Below, piece by piece: positions 1-5,997 of a DNA stretch of 7,364 nt. This DNA comes from an uncultured Clostridia bacterium (lineage in GTDB: Bacteria > Bacillota > Clostridia > Oscillospirales > CAG-272), in contig CALYSG010000092.1 in the NCBI GenBank assembly GCA_945485605.1, forward strand, positions 1 through 7,364, written 5' to 3'. Each line of letters begins with the position of its first letter. The first letter of the stretch is position 1. The notes below the pieces were generated by a model. That model did not search any database, had not been told where the DNA came from, and saw only the letters and a list, made by a program, of their open reading frames with translations. The position numbers and the translations under genes were made by a program.

Positions 1-53
1 ATGTTTATGTGTTTCCATGGTCCCTCGGCCTTGTCGGCAATGAATACCTGCAT
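1..53 (-). CDS. Possible start of an unrecognised gene, cut by the window edge
   Basis: On the minus strand an ATG at 53-51 opens a frame that stays open to the edge of the window (17 codons, beginning MQVFIADKAEGPW). It lies downstream of truA in the same direction and overlaps the 45-codon ORF at 5-142 in another frame, so at most one of the two is likely to be a conventional gene here. Its codon choice (GCC, GAC, AAG, GAG) resembles the neighbouring real genes, but the upstream bases give only a weak GAG ribosome-binding match. An in-frame stop (TAA) lies further upstream, so the frame does not extend back into truA. Seventeen residues are too few to assign a family. It could be a real gene start, the continuation of the 45-codon ORF after a frameshift, or chance. 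Confidence 0.25.
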   Translation of the reverse strand, partial: MQVFIADKAEGPWKHIN

Positions 54-142
54 GAATACTCGTTGTGAGGGCTGAGATATTCCTTTTTCAGTTTATCCTT
101 ACCGCCTATATGCAGATAAGGCTTCAGCTTATCGAGAAACAC
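5..142 (-). CDS. Small hypothetical protein (45 aa) downstream of truA
   Basis: A GTG start at 142-140 lies 20 nt after the truA stop and 9 nt after a good Shine-Dalgarno sequence (AAGGAG at 157-152 on the minus strand). The frame ends at TAA (7-5). The predicted peptide is basic and soluble: it begins VFLDKLKPYLHIGGKDKLKK, has no membrane segment or signal peptide, and contains one Cys. I do not recognise a family. It is not ribosomal protein L13, which often follows truA in related bacteria. Spacing suggests cotranscription with truA. In its favour are the ribosome binding site and the operon position. Against it are its short length, the GTG start, its unusual Arg/Pro/Asn-rich end, and an overlapping frame (ATG at 53) that looks at least as protein-like. 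It may be a true small protein or the front of a longer gene broken by a frameshift. Confidence 0.35.
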   Translation of the reverse strand: MFLDKLKPYLHIGGKDKLKKEYLSPHNEYSCRYSLPTRPRDHGNT

Positions 143-151
143 GTTTTTCTT

Positions 152-157
152 CTCCTT
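152..157 (-). promoter_or_regulatory. Ribosome binding site for the small ORF after truA
   Basis: AAGGAG on the minus strand lies 9 nt before the GTG at 142 and just after the truA stop codon. It is the main reason to consider translation in the otherwise unassigned left end of the window. Confidence 0.45.
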
Positions 158-162
158 TCCGG

Positions 163-912
163 TCAATATACGACCTTATTAAGAAACAATCCTTCGGCAG
201 GTGCAGTAACACCCGCCGCAGAGCGGTCACGGGCGGAAATGACCTTTTGAACGTCATTGGCGGATGCCTTTCCCTCTCCTATTCTTACAAGCGTTCCCGT
301 CATTATCCGCACCATATTGTAAAGAAATCCGTCAGCCGAAACGCGGAACACGACCGTGCTGCCTTCGCGCACGACAGATGCCGCCGTTACAGTCCTGACC
401 GTATCCTTTATATCCGAGCCCGCCGCCATAAATGATGAAAAATCATGTCTGCCGATGAAGGCTTTCGCTCCGAGATCCATAGCCCCCTCATCGAGTCTGT
501 GGGGTATATGCCAGCATCTTCCCGCGAGAAAAGCGTCACGTTCGGGACGGTCAAGTATCCTGTAAAGGTATTCCTTGTATTTCACATCATATCTCGGATG
601 TAAGGTATCCGGCACCTCATTGGCGGAGAGCACCGAAATGCTCTGCGGCAGAAAGGTATTCAGCGCACGCGGAACAGCTCCGACCGGAATAGAGGTGATG
701 ATATAATCAGCCCCCTTCGCCGTGATCGCCGCACGGTATCCGATCGCATGCACTCCGCTGTCGGTTCTGCTGCAACCGGTAATATCGCACGGAAATCCGA
801 AAAGCTTGCCCGCGGCTTCTGTCAGTGTCTCCTGAACAGACCCTCCGTTTTTTTGTGACTGCCAACCGCAGAAGGCAGTACCGATGAACGACAGCTCTAT
901 AAGTATTTTCAT
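163..912 (-). CDS. truA: tRNA pseudouridine(38-40) synthase TruA
   Basis: TruA isomerises uridines 38, 39 and 40 of the tRNA anticodon arm to pseudouridine in the cytoplasm. The 249-residue product has the usual family length. It starts with the strand ending in GTAFCGWQ (residues 11-18), carries the catalytic aspartate D51 in GCSRTDSGVHA (46-56), the family tyrosine region KEYLYRI (113-119), and the C-terminal block GFLYNMVRIMTG (195-206). The usual Tyr-Asp-Gly-Thr of the first motif reads Phe-Ile-Gly-Thr here, a modest variation. The ATG (912-910) shares one base with the ecfT stop in a TGATG junction, and no strong ribosome binding site precedes it, so translation is probably coupled to ecfT. 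The order ecfA1-ecfA2-ecfT-truA is a known conserved cluster in Firmicutes. It is the last recognisable gene of the operon. Confidence 0.97.
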   Translation of the reverse strand: MKILIELSFIGTAFCGWQSQKNGGSVQETLTEAAGKLFGFPCDITGCSRTDSGVHAIGYRAAITAKGADYIITSIPVGAVPRALNTFLPQSISVLSANEVPDTLHPRYDVKYKEYLYRILDRPERDAFLAGRCWHIPHRLDEGAMDLGAKAFIGRHDFSSFMAAGSDIKDTVRTVTAASVVREGSTVVFRVSADGFLYNMVRIMTGTLVRIGEGKASANDVQKVISARDRSAAGVTAPAEGLFLNKVVY

Positions 913-1745
913 CAGGGCATCACGTATCCTAAACCGTATTTTGATGCGTAAATATTTATGAGCACCAGCGCCGCACCGAACGCGATCATCAGTATCAAAG
1001 CAAAAAAGTCAGAAAAGCCGAGATGAGTAACGTGAAGCTTTGTCCTTCCCTCTCCGCCGTGATAACAGCGACATTCCATGGCTGTTGCAAGCTCGTCGGC
1101 ACGTCTGAATGCCGACACGAAGAGGGGAATTATTATGGGGATCAGTGCCTTTGCACGCTTTATAAGGCCTCCGGAGGAGAAATCTGTCCCCCTTGCCTTC
1201 TGAGCCGACATTATCCTGTCTGCCTCGTCGATCAGCGTCGGAACGAAACGAAGAGCTATTGACATCATCATGGCAAACTCGTGAACCGGAACTTTTATCT
1301 TTTTAAGAGGCGAAAGAAGCCTCTCCGTTCCGTCGGTCAGAGCTATCGGTGTCGTCGTATAGGTAAGAAAAATGCTTGAACCTATAATAAGAACTATTAT
1401 CCTGACAGTCATAAATGCGGCATTGTAAAGTCCCTCGGCGTAGACCTTTATGAACTTCCACTCAAAGAGCAGTATCTCTCCGCCGGTCCAGAAAATATTT
1501 ATCAATGCAGTAAACAGCATGATAAATACTATCGGCTTCATGGCTCTAAATATCACCTTCGGCGGTATCCTTGATATCAGCACAAGCAGCACGCCGAAGA
1601 TCATGAGCGCCACGAAAGCGAACGTGCTCTTGCAGATGAAGGTACATACAATGCAAAGGATCGCAAGTATAAGTTTTGTTCGCGCGTCGAGTCGATGTAT
1701 CGGCGAATCGGCGGCGTAATATTGTCCTATCGATATATTTTTCAT
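912..1745 (-). CDS. ecfT: ECF transporter transmembrane subunit EcfT
   Basis: EcfT is the membrane scaffold of an energy-coupling factor importer. It couples ATP hydrolysis by the EcfA1/EcfA2 pair to movement of a substrate-binding S component. The 277-residue protein has the family N-terminus (IGQYYAADSPIHRLDARTK, about 6-24) and hydrophobic segments near 26-42, 43-60, 68-88, 106-130 and 245-266. The long cytoplasmic coupling region contains the first Ala-Arg-Gly motif (QKARG, 182-186) and a second motif reading MECRCY (223-228), where the central arginine R226 is kept but the flanking Ala and Gly are both Cys. The ATG (1745-1743) overlaps the ecfA2 stop by one base (TGATG), and the next gene truA repeats the arrangement. 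No S-component gene is present, as expected for group II ECF systems, whose core serves several unlinked S components. Confidence 0.96.
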   Translation of the reverse strand: MKNISIGQYYAADSPIHRLDARTKLILAILCIVCTFICKSTFAFVALMIFGVLLVLISRIPPKVIFRAMKPIVFIMLFTALINIFWTGGEILLFEWKFIKVYAEGLYNAAFMTVRIIVLIIGSSIFLTYTTTPIALTDGTERLLSPLKKIKVPVHEFAMMMSIALRFVPTLIDEADRIMSAQKARGTDFSSGGLIKRAKALIPIIIPLFVSAFRRADELATAMECRCYHGGEGRTKLHVTHLGFSDFFALILMIAFGAALVLINIYASKYGLGYVMP

Positions 1746-2617
1746 CAGATTCTCTTCAGAGAGGCTCTCTTTCCGAATATTTCCGTCAGAGCCGCATAAG
1801 CCGCCTCGACGGTATAGATATTTTCCCCGACCGGGACTCCCTTCTCGCGCAAAAGAAGCATCAGCTTTGTTATCTGCGGCAGGTCAAGCCCCGTCTTTTT
1901 CAGCTCCTCCGCATGCGAGAAGACATCCTCGCAGCTTCCGGTCATAAGCACCCCGCCGTCCGCCATAACGGTAAGCACATCGCACCAGCGTGCCATGTCC
2001 TCCATACTGTGGCTGACTATAACAACCGTCGAATTTCTCATATTGCGATAATCGGCAATAGCCGAAAAGACCGTCTCGCGTCCGACCGGGTCAAGTCCCG
2101 CCGCCGGCTCGTCGAGGACGAGAAGCTCGGGTTCCATAGCCATGACTCCGGCTATTGCCGCGCGGCGTTTCTGACCTCCGGAAAGGTCAAACGGAGATTT
2201 TGCAAGCTCCTTTCCGGACAGTCCGACAATATCCGCGGCTTCCTTAACGCGCCGTGATATCTCGTCGGGGGATAGCCCCATGTTTTTCGGTCCGAATGAT
2301 ATATCCTTCTCCACCGTATCTTCAAAGAGCTGATATTCGGGATACTGCATGACAAGCCCTACGCGAAAACGCACCGAGCCTATATTTTTCGGTTTTTCCC
2401 ATATATTCTCCCCGTCGAGCAAAACCTCGCCGGACATGGGTCTGATAAGTCCGTTCAGCATACCGACGAGCGTCGATTTTCCGGAACCTGTATGTCCTAT
2501 AAGACCGGTTATCTTACCGTCTTCAAAGCCTACGCTGACGTCGTTCAGTGCCAACGTCTCATAAACAGTTCCGGGCATATACCGGAAGGTCACGTTTTTA
2601 AGCTCCGCCTTGTTCAA
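1745..2617 (-). CDS. ecfA2: ECF transporter ATP-binding subunit EcfA2
   Basis: This is one of two ABC ATPases that power the ECF importer on the inner face of the membrane. The 290-residue protein shows Walker A GHTGSGKST (41-49), a Q-loop glutamine Q91 in QYPEYQLFEDTV, the ABC signature LSGGQKRR (145-152), Walker B ending LLVLDEP (165-171) with catalytic E170, and the switch histidine H203. The QYPEYQLF block and a C-terminal tail of about 75 residues after the H-loop are typical of the A2 paralogue. The start is TTG at 2617-2615, overlapping the ecfA1 stop by 4 nt (TTGA). The next in-frame ATG is codon 14, inside the first beta strand region, so it would truncate the fold. A GGTGAG stretch a few bases upstream may act as ribosome binding site, and coupling to ecfA1 is likely. 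Confidence 0.95.
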   Translation of the reverse strand: MNKAELKNVTFRYMPGTVYETLALNDVSVGFEDGKITGLIGHTGSGKSTLVGMLNGLIRPMSGEVLLDGENIWEKPKNIGSVRFRVGLVMQYPEYQLFEDTVEKDISFGPKNMGLSPDEISRRVKEAADIVGLSGKELAKSPFDLSGGQKRRAAIAGVMAMEPELLVLDEPAAGLDPVGRETVFSAIADYRNMRNSTVVIVSHSMEDMARWCDVLTVMADGGVLMTGSCEDVFSHAEELKKTGLDLPQITKLMLLLREKGVPVGENIYTVEAAYAALTEIFGKRASLKRI

Positions 2618-3495
2618 GAAAGCTCACCGCCCTTCAGCGCCGAAGCAATAAGCTCTGCGCATTTCTCGGGAGTCGTGCTGTCACCGTCCGGAATGTTTAC
2701 ACCTGCCGTGCGGAGTCTGTCCACAAGCGTCGCGCACTGCGGAAGCTCAAGTCCCGCAGAAAGGATAAGCTCGCGATCCGAATAGACCTGCTTTGGTGTA
2801 CCGTCGGCAAGCACCCTGCCGTTATCCATCACAATTACCCGGTCGGCACGCACCGCTTCGTCCATATAATGAGTGATCGTTATGACCGTGATCCCTTTCT
2901 CACGGTTGAGCTTTTCCATCATTTCGACGGTATCGCGTCTGCCTATCGGGTCAAGCATTGCTGTCGACTCGTCAAATATTATACACCTCGGAAGCATCGC
3001 AATGATCCCCGCGATCGCTACCCTCTGTTTTTGACCTCCCGAAAGTCTGTGAGGCTCATATCCCGCAAATTCGGTCATACCGACCGCCGCAAGCGCATCG
3101 TCGACACGTTTTCTGAGTTCTTCACGCGGCAGCCCGAGGTTCTCCGGTCCGAACGCCACATCGTCCTCTACCACTGTAGCAACGAGCTGATTGTCGGGAT
3201 TCTGGAATACCATTCCTATATCGCGTCTTACGGCATAAACATCCTCGTCCGTCATGTCGGGCGAGGTCACGTCTTTCCCCGATATATATATCTTGCCATC
3301 GGTCGGATCAAGGATAAGGTTAAGCAGCTTAGCAAAAGTCGACTTTCCCGATCCGTTCCTGCCTATGACAGCCAAATATTCACCCTCACCTATCTCAAGG
3401 CTTATCCCCGATACGGCGGGATGCTTCGGCTTTTCGTTTCCGCCGTCCCCGTAAGAATACGACAGATTTTCCACTCTTATAAAAGGTTCTTTCAA
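2614..3495 (-). CDS. ecfA1: ECF transporter ATP-binding subunit EcfA1
   Basis: This is the partner ABC ATPase of EcfA2; the two form a heterodimer that binds the coupling helices of EcfT. In the 293-residue protein I see Walker A GRNGSGKST (45-53), Q98 in VFQNPDNQ (96-103), signature LSGGQKQR (151-158), Walker B IIFDES (172-177) with catalytic E176, and H209 in the H-loop. FQNPDNQ is characteristic of the A1-type subunit, and Ser in place of the usual Pro after the Walker B Glu is also common in A1. The start is TTG at 3495-3493, with GGAG 6 nt upstream. The next candidate, a GTG at codon 8, would cut into the conserved RVENLSYSY strand. It follows the methyltransferase gene by 18 nt and runs 4 nt into ecfA2. 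All catalytic residues are intact, so both ATP sites of the dimer should be functional. Confidence 0.95.
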   Translation of the reverse strand: MKEPFIRVENLSYSYGDGGNEKPKHPAVSGISLEIGEGEYLAVIGRNGSGKSTFAKLLNLILDPTDGKIYISGKDVTSPDMTDEDVYAVRRDIGMVFQNPDNQLVATVVEDDVAFGPENLGLPREELRKRVDDALAAVGMTEFAGYEPHRLSGGQKQRVAIAGIIAMLPRCIIFDESTAMLDPIGRRDTVEMMEKLNREKGITVITITHYMDEAVRADRVIVMDNGRVLADGTPKQVYSDRELILSAGLELPQCATLVDRLRTAGVNIPDGDSTTPEKCAELIASALKGGELS

Positions 3496-3501
3496 TTTCA
3501 G

Positions 3502-3505
3502 CTCC
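3502..3505 (-). promoter_or_regulatory. Ribosome binding site fixing the TTG start of ecfA1
   Basis: GGAG on the minus strand sits 6 nt before TTG at 3495, inside the 18-nt gap after the methyltransferase stop. No in-frame ATG competes near this position. Confidence 0.7.
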
Positions 3506-3513
3506 GTAGAATT

Positions 3514-4380
3514 TCAATTTTTTGTCCAGCGTGCCGCCGCACCGCATGGCAGATAACCGCCCGTGCGCTTCACCGGAAGCGCAAGCTCTCCGGCGTCTGA
3601 GACGCCGCCGAACCTTGATTTTACATTAAGATCGATCAGATATCGCATGGTAAGAGGCGAAAGCCCTGTAGTATATGAATTTATGAGGAAAAACAGCGGA
3701 TCATCCGAAAGCACTCCCGCAGTCAATTTAACAAGCTCGTTGATATTCTCCTCAAGTTTCCACATCTCGCCTCCGGGTCCTCTTCCGTAAGAAGGAGGAT
3801 CCATTATAACCGCGTCGTATCGGTTGCCCCTCCGTATCTCACGCTCGGTAAACTTACGGCAATCGTCGACAATATACCTTATCGGTGCATCTGCAAGTCC
3901 GGAAAGAGCCGCGTTTTCCTTAGCCTGCGCGACCATGCCCTTTGAAGCATCAACATGCACGACCGAGGCTCCCGCGGCAGCCGCCGCCACCGTGGCTCCG
4001 CCTGTATAGGCAAAAAGATTAAGCACTCTTATCTTCCTTCCCGTCCCGGCGATCAGGTCGTAAAACCAGTCCCAGTTTGCCGCCTGCTCGGGAAAAAGAC
4101 CGGTATGCTTGAAGCCCATGGGTTTTATGACAAACTTCAGTCCGAGCTTTTCGTACCCGATGCTCCAGCTCTCGGGCAATCTGTTCGACGACCATGCGCC
4201 TCCTCCGCTCTTTGAACGTTTATACGAGGCGTCGGCACTTGCCCAGTCCCTGCCCTTTACAGCACTCCATATCACCTGCGGATCGGGACGGACAAGGGTA
4301 AATTTTCCCCATTTCTCAAGTCTTTCTCCGTCAGATGTATCGATAAGCTCGTAATCCTTCCAGTTTTCGGCTGCCCACAT
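3514..4380 (-). CDS. Class I SAM-dependent methyltransferase, COG1092/RlmI-like
   Basis: This Rossmann-fold methyltransferase probably acts on RNA, by family resemblance to the 23S rRNA enzymes RlmI and RlmK/L; the substrate cannot be fixed from sequence. In the 288-residue protein, motif I is VLNLFAYTGGAT (119-130), the acidic SAM-ribose residue is D144 in HVDASKG, D172/D173 follow in VDDCRKF, and motif IV is DPPSYGRG (194-201). The end has the family sequence GGYLPCGAAARW (274-285). There is no N-terminal PUA domain like that of RlmI; instead about 115 residues of a beta-rich, Trp-rich region precede the catalytic domain. I chose the ATG at 4380 because GGAG lies 6 nt upstream and the gap to ruvC is 16 nt. 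The frame stays open to 4464, but that extension would overlap ruvC by 68 nt and looks like read-through of its 3' end. Confidence 0.9.
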   Translation of the reverse strand: MWAAENWKDYELIDTSDGERLEKWGKFTLVRPDPQVIWSAVKGRDWASADASYKRSKSGGGAWSSNRLPESWSIGYEKLGLKFVIKPMGFKHTGLFPEQAANWDWFYDLIAGTGRKIRVLNLFAYTGGATVAAAAAGASVVHVDASKGMVAQAKENAALSGLADAPIRYIVDDCRKFTEREIRRGNRYDAVIMDPPSYGRGPGGEMWKLEENINELVKLTAGVLSDDPLFFLINSYTTGLSPLTMRYLIDLNVKSRFGGVSDAGELALPVKRTGGYLPCGAAARWTKN

Positions 4381-4386
4381 AAAAAA

Positions 4387-4390
4387 CTCC
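4387..4390 (-). promoter_or_regulatory. Ribosome binding site fixing the methyltransferase start
   Basis: GGAG on the minus strand lies 6 nt before ATG 4380, just after the ruvC stop. It argues against the longer frame that opens inside ruvC at 4464. Confidence 0.7.
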
Positions 4391-4396
4391 GTAAAT

Positions 4397-4897
4397 TTAC
4401 TTGATATTGTAGTATCCGGCGATCCTTGATGCGCCGGTGTGCGCATGGCATATGGCAATCGCAAGCGCGTCAGCAGTGTCGTCGGGCTTCGGCGGTTTGT
4501 TCAACCCGAGAAGCATCGTCACCATCGTTATGACCTGCTTTTTGTCGGCGCGCCCGTAGCCGACTACAGCCTGTTTTACCTGAAGAGGTGTATATTCGTG
4601 TATTTTAAGCCCCGCGCGTCGGCAACGGCAGAGTATCACACCGCGCGCCTCGGCTACTCTGATCCCCGTTGTAATATTCGTGTTGAAGAAGAGCTCCTCT
4701 ACCGCAAGGTGCTCCGGCGAATATTTCTCGGTCAGCTCCCGCACTCCGTCATCGATCAGCATAAGCCTTTCGTCGGTCGACATACCCGACGGAGTCGTTA
4801 TTGAACCGTAATCGACCGTTCGGAATTTCGATCCTTCATAATCGATCACGCCCCAACCGACGATCGCAAGTCCGGGGTCTATTCCGAGTATTCTCAT
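4397..4897 (-). CDS. ruvC: Crossover junction endodeoxyribonuclease RuvC
   Basis: RuvC resolves Holliday junctions by paired nicking during homologous recombination, working with the RuvAB branch-migration motor. The 166-residue product has the usual family length. The four acidic metal-binding residues are all visible: D7 in ILGIDPG (3-9), E67 in LAVEELFF (64-71), and D140 and D143 in PDDTADALAIAI (138-149). The ARGVI segment (84-88) and the KQAVVGYGRADKKQV block (108-122) are typical. The start ATG (4897) has GGAGAG close upstream and is the first gene after the strong promoter at 4940-4968, so it leads the operon. The usual partners ruvA and ruvB, commonly adjacent, are not next to it on either side; the gene downstream is a methyltransferase and the gene upstream is divergent. 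Confidence 0.97.
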   Translation of the reverse strand: MRILGIDPGLAIVGWGVIDYEGSKFRTVDYGSITTPSGMSTDERLMLIDDGVRELTEKYSPEHLAVEELFFNTNITTGIRVAEARGVILCRCRRAGLKIHEYTPLQVKQAVVGYGRADKKQVITMVTMLLGLNKPPKPDDTADALAIAICHAHTGASRIAGYYNIK

Positions 4898-4901
4898 GAG
4901 T

Positions 4902-4907
4902 CTCTCC
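4902..4907 (-). promoter_or_regulatory. Ribosome binding site of ruvC
   Basis: GGAGAG on the minus strand lies 4-6 nt, depending on the core chosen, before ATG 4897. It supports this start. Confidence 0.7.
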
Positions 4908-4939
4908 GTTTCGCATTTATATTAAAATAAATCAAGTTT

Positions 4940-4968
4940 ATTATATCACATAACTCGCGGTAAGTCAA
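4940..4968 (-). promoter_or_regulatory. Sigma-A-type promoter of the ruvC-ecf-truA operon
   Basis: On the minus strand, TTGACT (4968-4963) and TATAAT (4945-4940) are separated by exactly 17 nt, with a TG one base before the -10 (extended -10). This is close to the housekeeping consensus. Initiation near 4933 would give a leader of roughly 36 nt before ruvC, too short for a riboswitch. It is the only clear promoter seen for the six genes to its left. A 7-bp inverted repeat arm (AAACCAT, 4967-4973) overlaps its -35 edge, but I cannot show that it is an operator. Confidence 0.8.
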
Positions 4969-5001
4969 ACCATTTTTTCAACATAATATTATCCGAAATG
5001 A

Positions 5002-5030
5002 TTGATTTTTTGATGGTTTTATGGTATCAT
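5002..5030 (+). promoter_or_regulatory. Sigma-A-type promoter of the PAP2 phosphatase gene
   Basis: TTGATT (5002-5007) and TATCAT (5025-5030) are 17 nt apart, and TGG directly before the -10 gives an extended -10 element. Initiation near 5037 would leave a leader of only about 16 nt carrying the ribosome binding site. It is weaker than the divergent ruvC promoter by match to consensus, and the two -35 boxes are separated by 33 nt. Confidence 0.65.
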
Positions 5031-5042
5031 AATGTAAAATAC

Positions 5043-5047
5043 GGAGG
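5043..5047 (+). promoter_or_regulatory. Ribosome binding site of the PAP2 gene
   Basis: GGAGG followed by 5 nt and the ATG at 5053 forms a strong site that fixes the start. Confidence 0.75.
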
Positions 5048-5052
5048 TATCT

Positions 5053-5997
5053 ATGGAAGTTCTCTACTTTTTTGAATCAATAAGGAATCCTTTTCTTGAC
5101 GCAATAATGACAGCATTTACATATCTCGGAAGCGAGATAGCCTTTATTGTGTTTGCTCTGATTGTATACTGGTGTGTTGATAAGAAGCGCGGATTCTTTG
5201 TTTTGAGCGTCGGATATATCGGTGTCATAATAAATCAGCTGCTAAAAATAATTTTCATGGTTCCTCGTCCGTGGGTGATAGACGAGAATTTCACTATCGT
5301 CGAATCTGCCCGCGCAGATGCGGAGGGCTATTCATTCCCGAGCGGTCATACTCAGAACGCAGTCGGTACCTACGGAAGCATCGCAAGGTTTTTAAAGAAA
5401 AGATGGTCGACCATTGTCTCGATCGTGCTTATAATCGCCATCGCAGTATCGCGTATGTACCTCGGCGTCCACACACCTCTTGATGTCGGTGTATCAATTC
5501 TGATAGGTACTGCGCTCGTATTCGGACTCTATCCGATATTTAAGCTGTCTGACAGGAAGCCCGTCATCCTGTTCTGGTTGCTCGGCGGCTTCTTTCTCTC
5601 GTCCGTGGCGTTTCTTATTTTTTCTTTTTGCTATTCTTTCCCCGCAGATATTGACAAGGAAAACCTTTTCAGTATGCAAAAGATAGCATGCTCTCTTGTC
5701 GGTGCCACCGGCGCAGCATTCGCCTTTTATCCGATAGAGGAACGTTTCATACGTTTTGAAACCAAAGCACCGTTCCCTATTCAGCTTCTTAAGTTAGCCG
5801 CCGGCTGTACAATAGTCATTGGAGTCAAAGAAGTCCTTAAATACCTTTTCATCTTCATTGGCGGAGGTGCTGAGCCGCTCTGGCTCAGAGCGGTAAGGTA
5901 TTTTGCCGTCGTCGCCTGTGTGATTGCCGTTGCCCCTCTCACCTTCAGATTCCTGACAAAGATCGGCGCAAAAAAGCATACAGAAAAGACCGACTGA
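5053..5997 (+). CDS. PAP2-family integral membrane phosphatase
   Basis: This is a membrane phosphatase of the type-2 phosphatidic acid phosphatase superfamily, whose bacterial members remove phosphate from lipid phosphates such as undecaprenyl pyrophosphate or phosphatidylglycerophosphate. The three-part signature is complete: K65 with R72-P73 (KIIFMVPRP), PSGH (96-99) with catalytic H99, and SRMYLGVHTPLD (133-144) with nucleophile H140 and D144. Hydrophobic segments lie near 26-42, 48-70, 120-135, 147-163, 171-193, 211-226, 247-268 and 281-300. At 314 residues it is longer than the minimal enzymes of about 200; the extra 150 or so C-terminal residues supply further membrane segments. It is a single gene with its own promoter and converges on murA. 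A role in recycling the wall lipid carrier is plausible from that neighbour but unproven, and the substrate cannot be read from the motifs. Confidence 0.93.
   Translation: MEVLYFFESIRNPFLDAIMTAFTYLGSEIAFIVFALIVYWCVDKKRGFFVLSVGYIGVIINQLLKIIFMVPRPWVIDENFTIVESARADAEGYSFPSGHTQNAVGTYGSIARFLKKRWSTIVSIVLIIAIAVSRMYLGVHTPLDVGVSILIGTALVFGLYPIFKLSDRKPVILFWLLGGFFLSSVAFLIFSFCYSFPADIDKENLFSMQKIACSLVGATGAAFAFYPIEERFIRFETKAPFPIQLLKLAAGCTIVIGVKEVLKYLFIFIGGGAEPLWLRAVRYFAVVACVIAVAPLTFRFLTKIGAKKHTEKTD

Noticed and set aside
115..133. Inverted repeat GATAAG-7 nt-CTTATC as a truA terminator
   Set aside because: The 6-bp stem is AT-rich and no T-run follows it in the direction of truA transcription. It also lies within the candidate small ORF.
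1676..2257. A 193-codon open frame on the plus strand across ecfA2
   Set aside because: It is antisense to ecfA2 and the start of ecfT, and its composition is that of a shadow frame.
2869..3600. A 243-codon open frame on the plus strand across ecfA1 and the methyltransferase end
   Set aside because: It is antisense to a gene with every ABC ATPase motif intact, and its product is low-complexity Arg/His/Tyr-rich without recognisable features.
4381..4464. Longer N-terminus of the methyltransferase starting inside ruvC
   Set aside because: It would overlap ruvC by 68 nt and the added residues do not resemble the family; the ATG at 4380 has GGAG at the right distance.
4898..4935. Riboswitch or attenuator in front of the ruvC-ecf operon, suggested by the vitamin transporter genes
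   Set aside because: The promoter leaves a leader of only about 36 nt, and the gap before ecfA1 is 18 nt, so there is no room for an aptamer.
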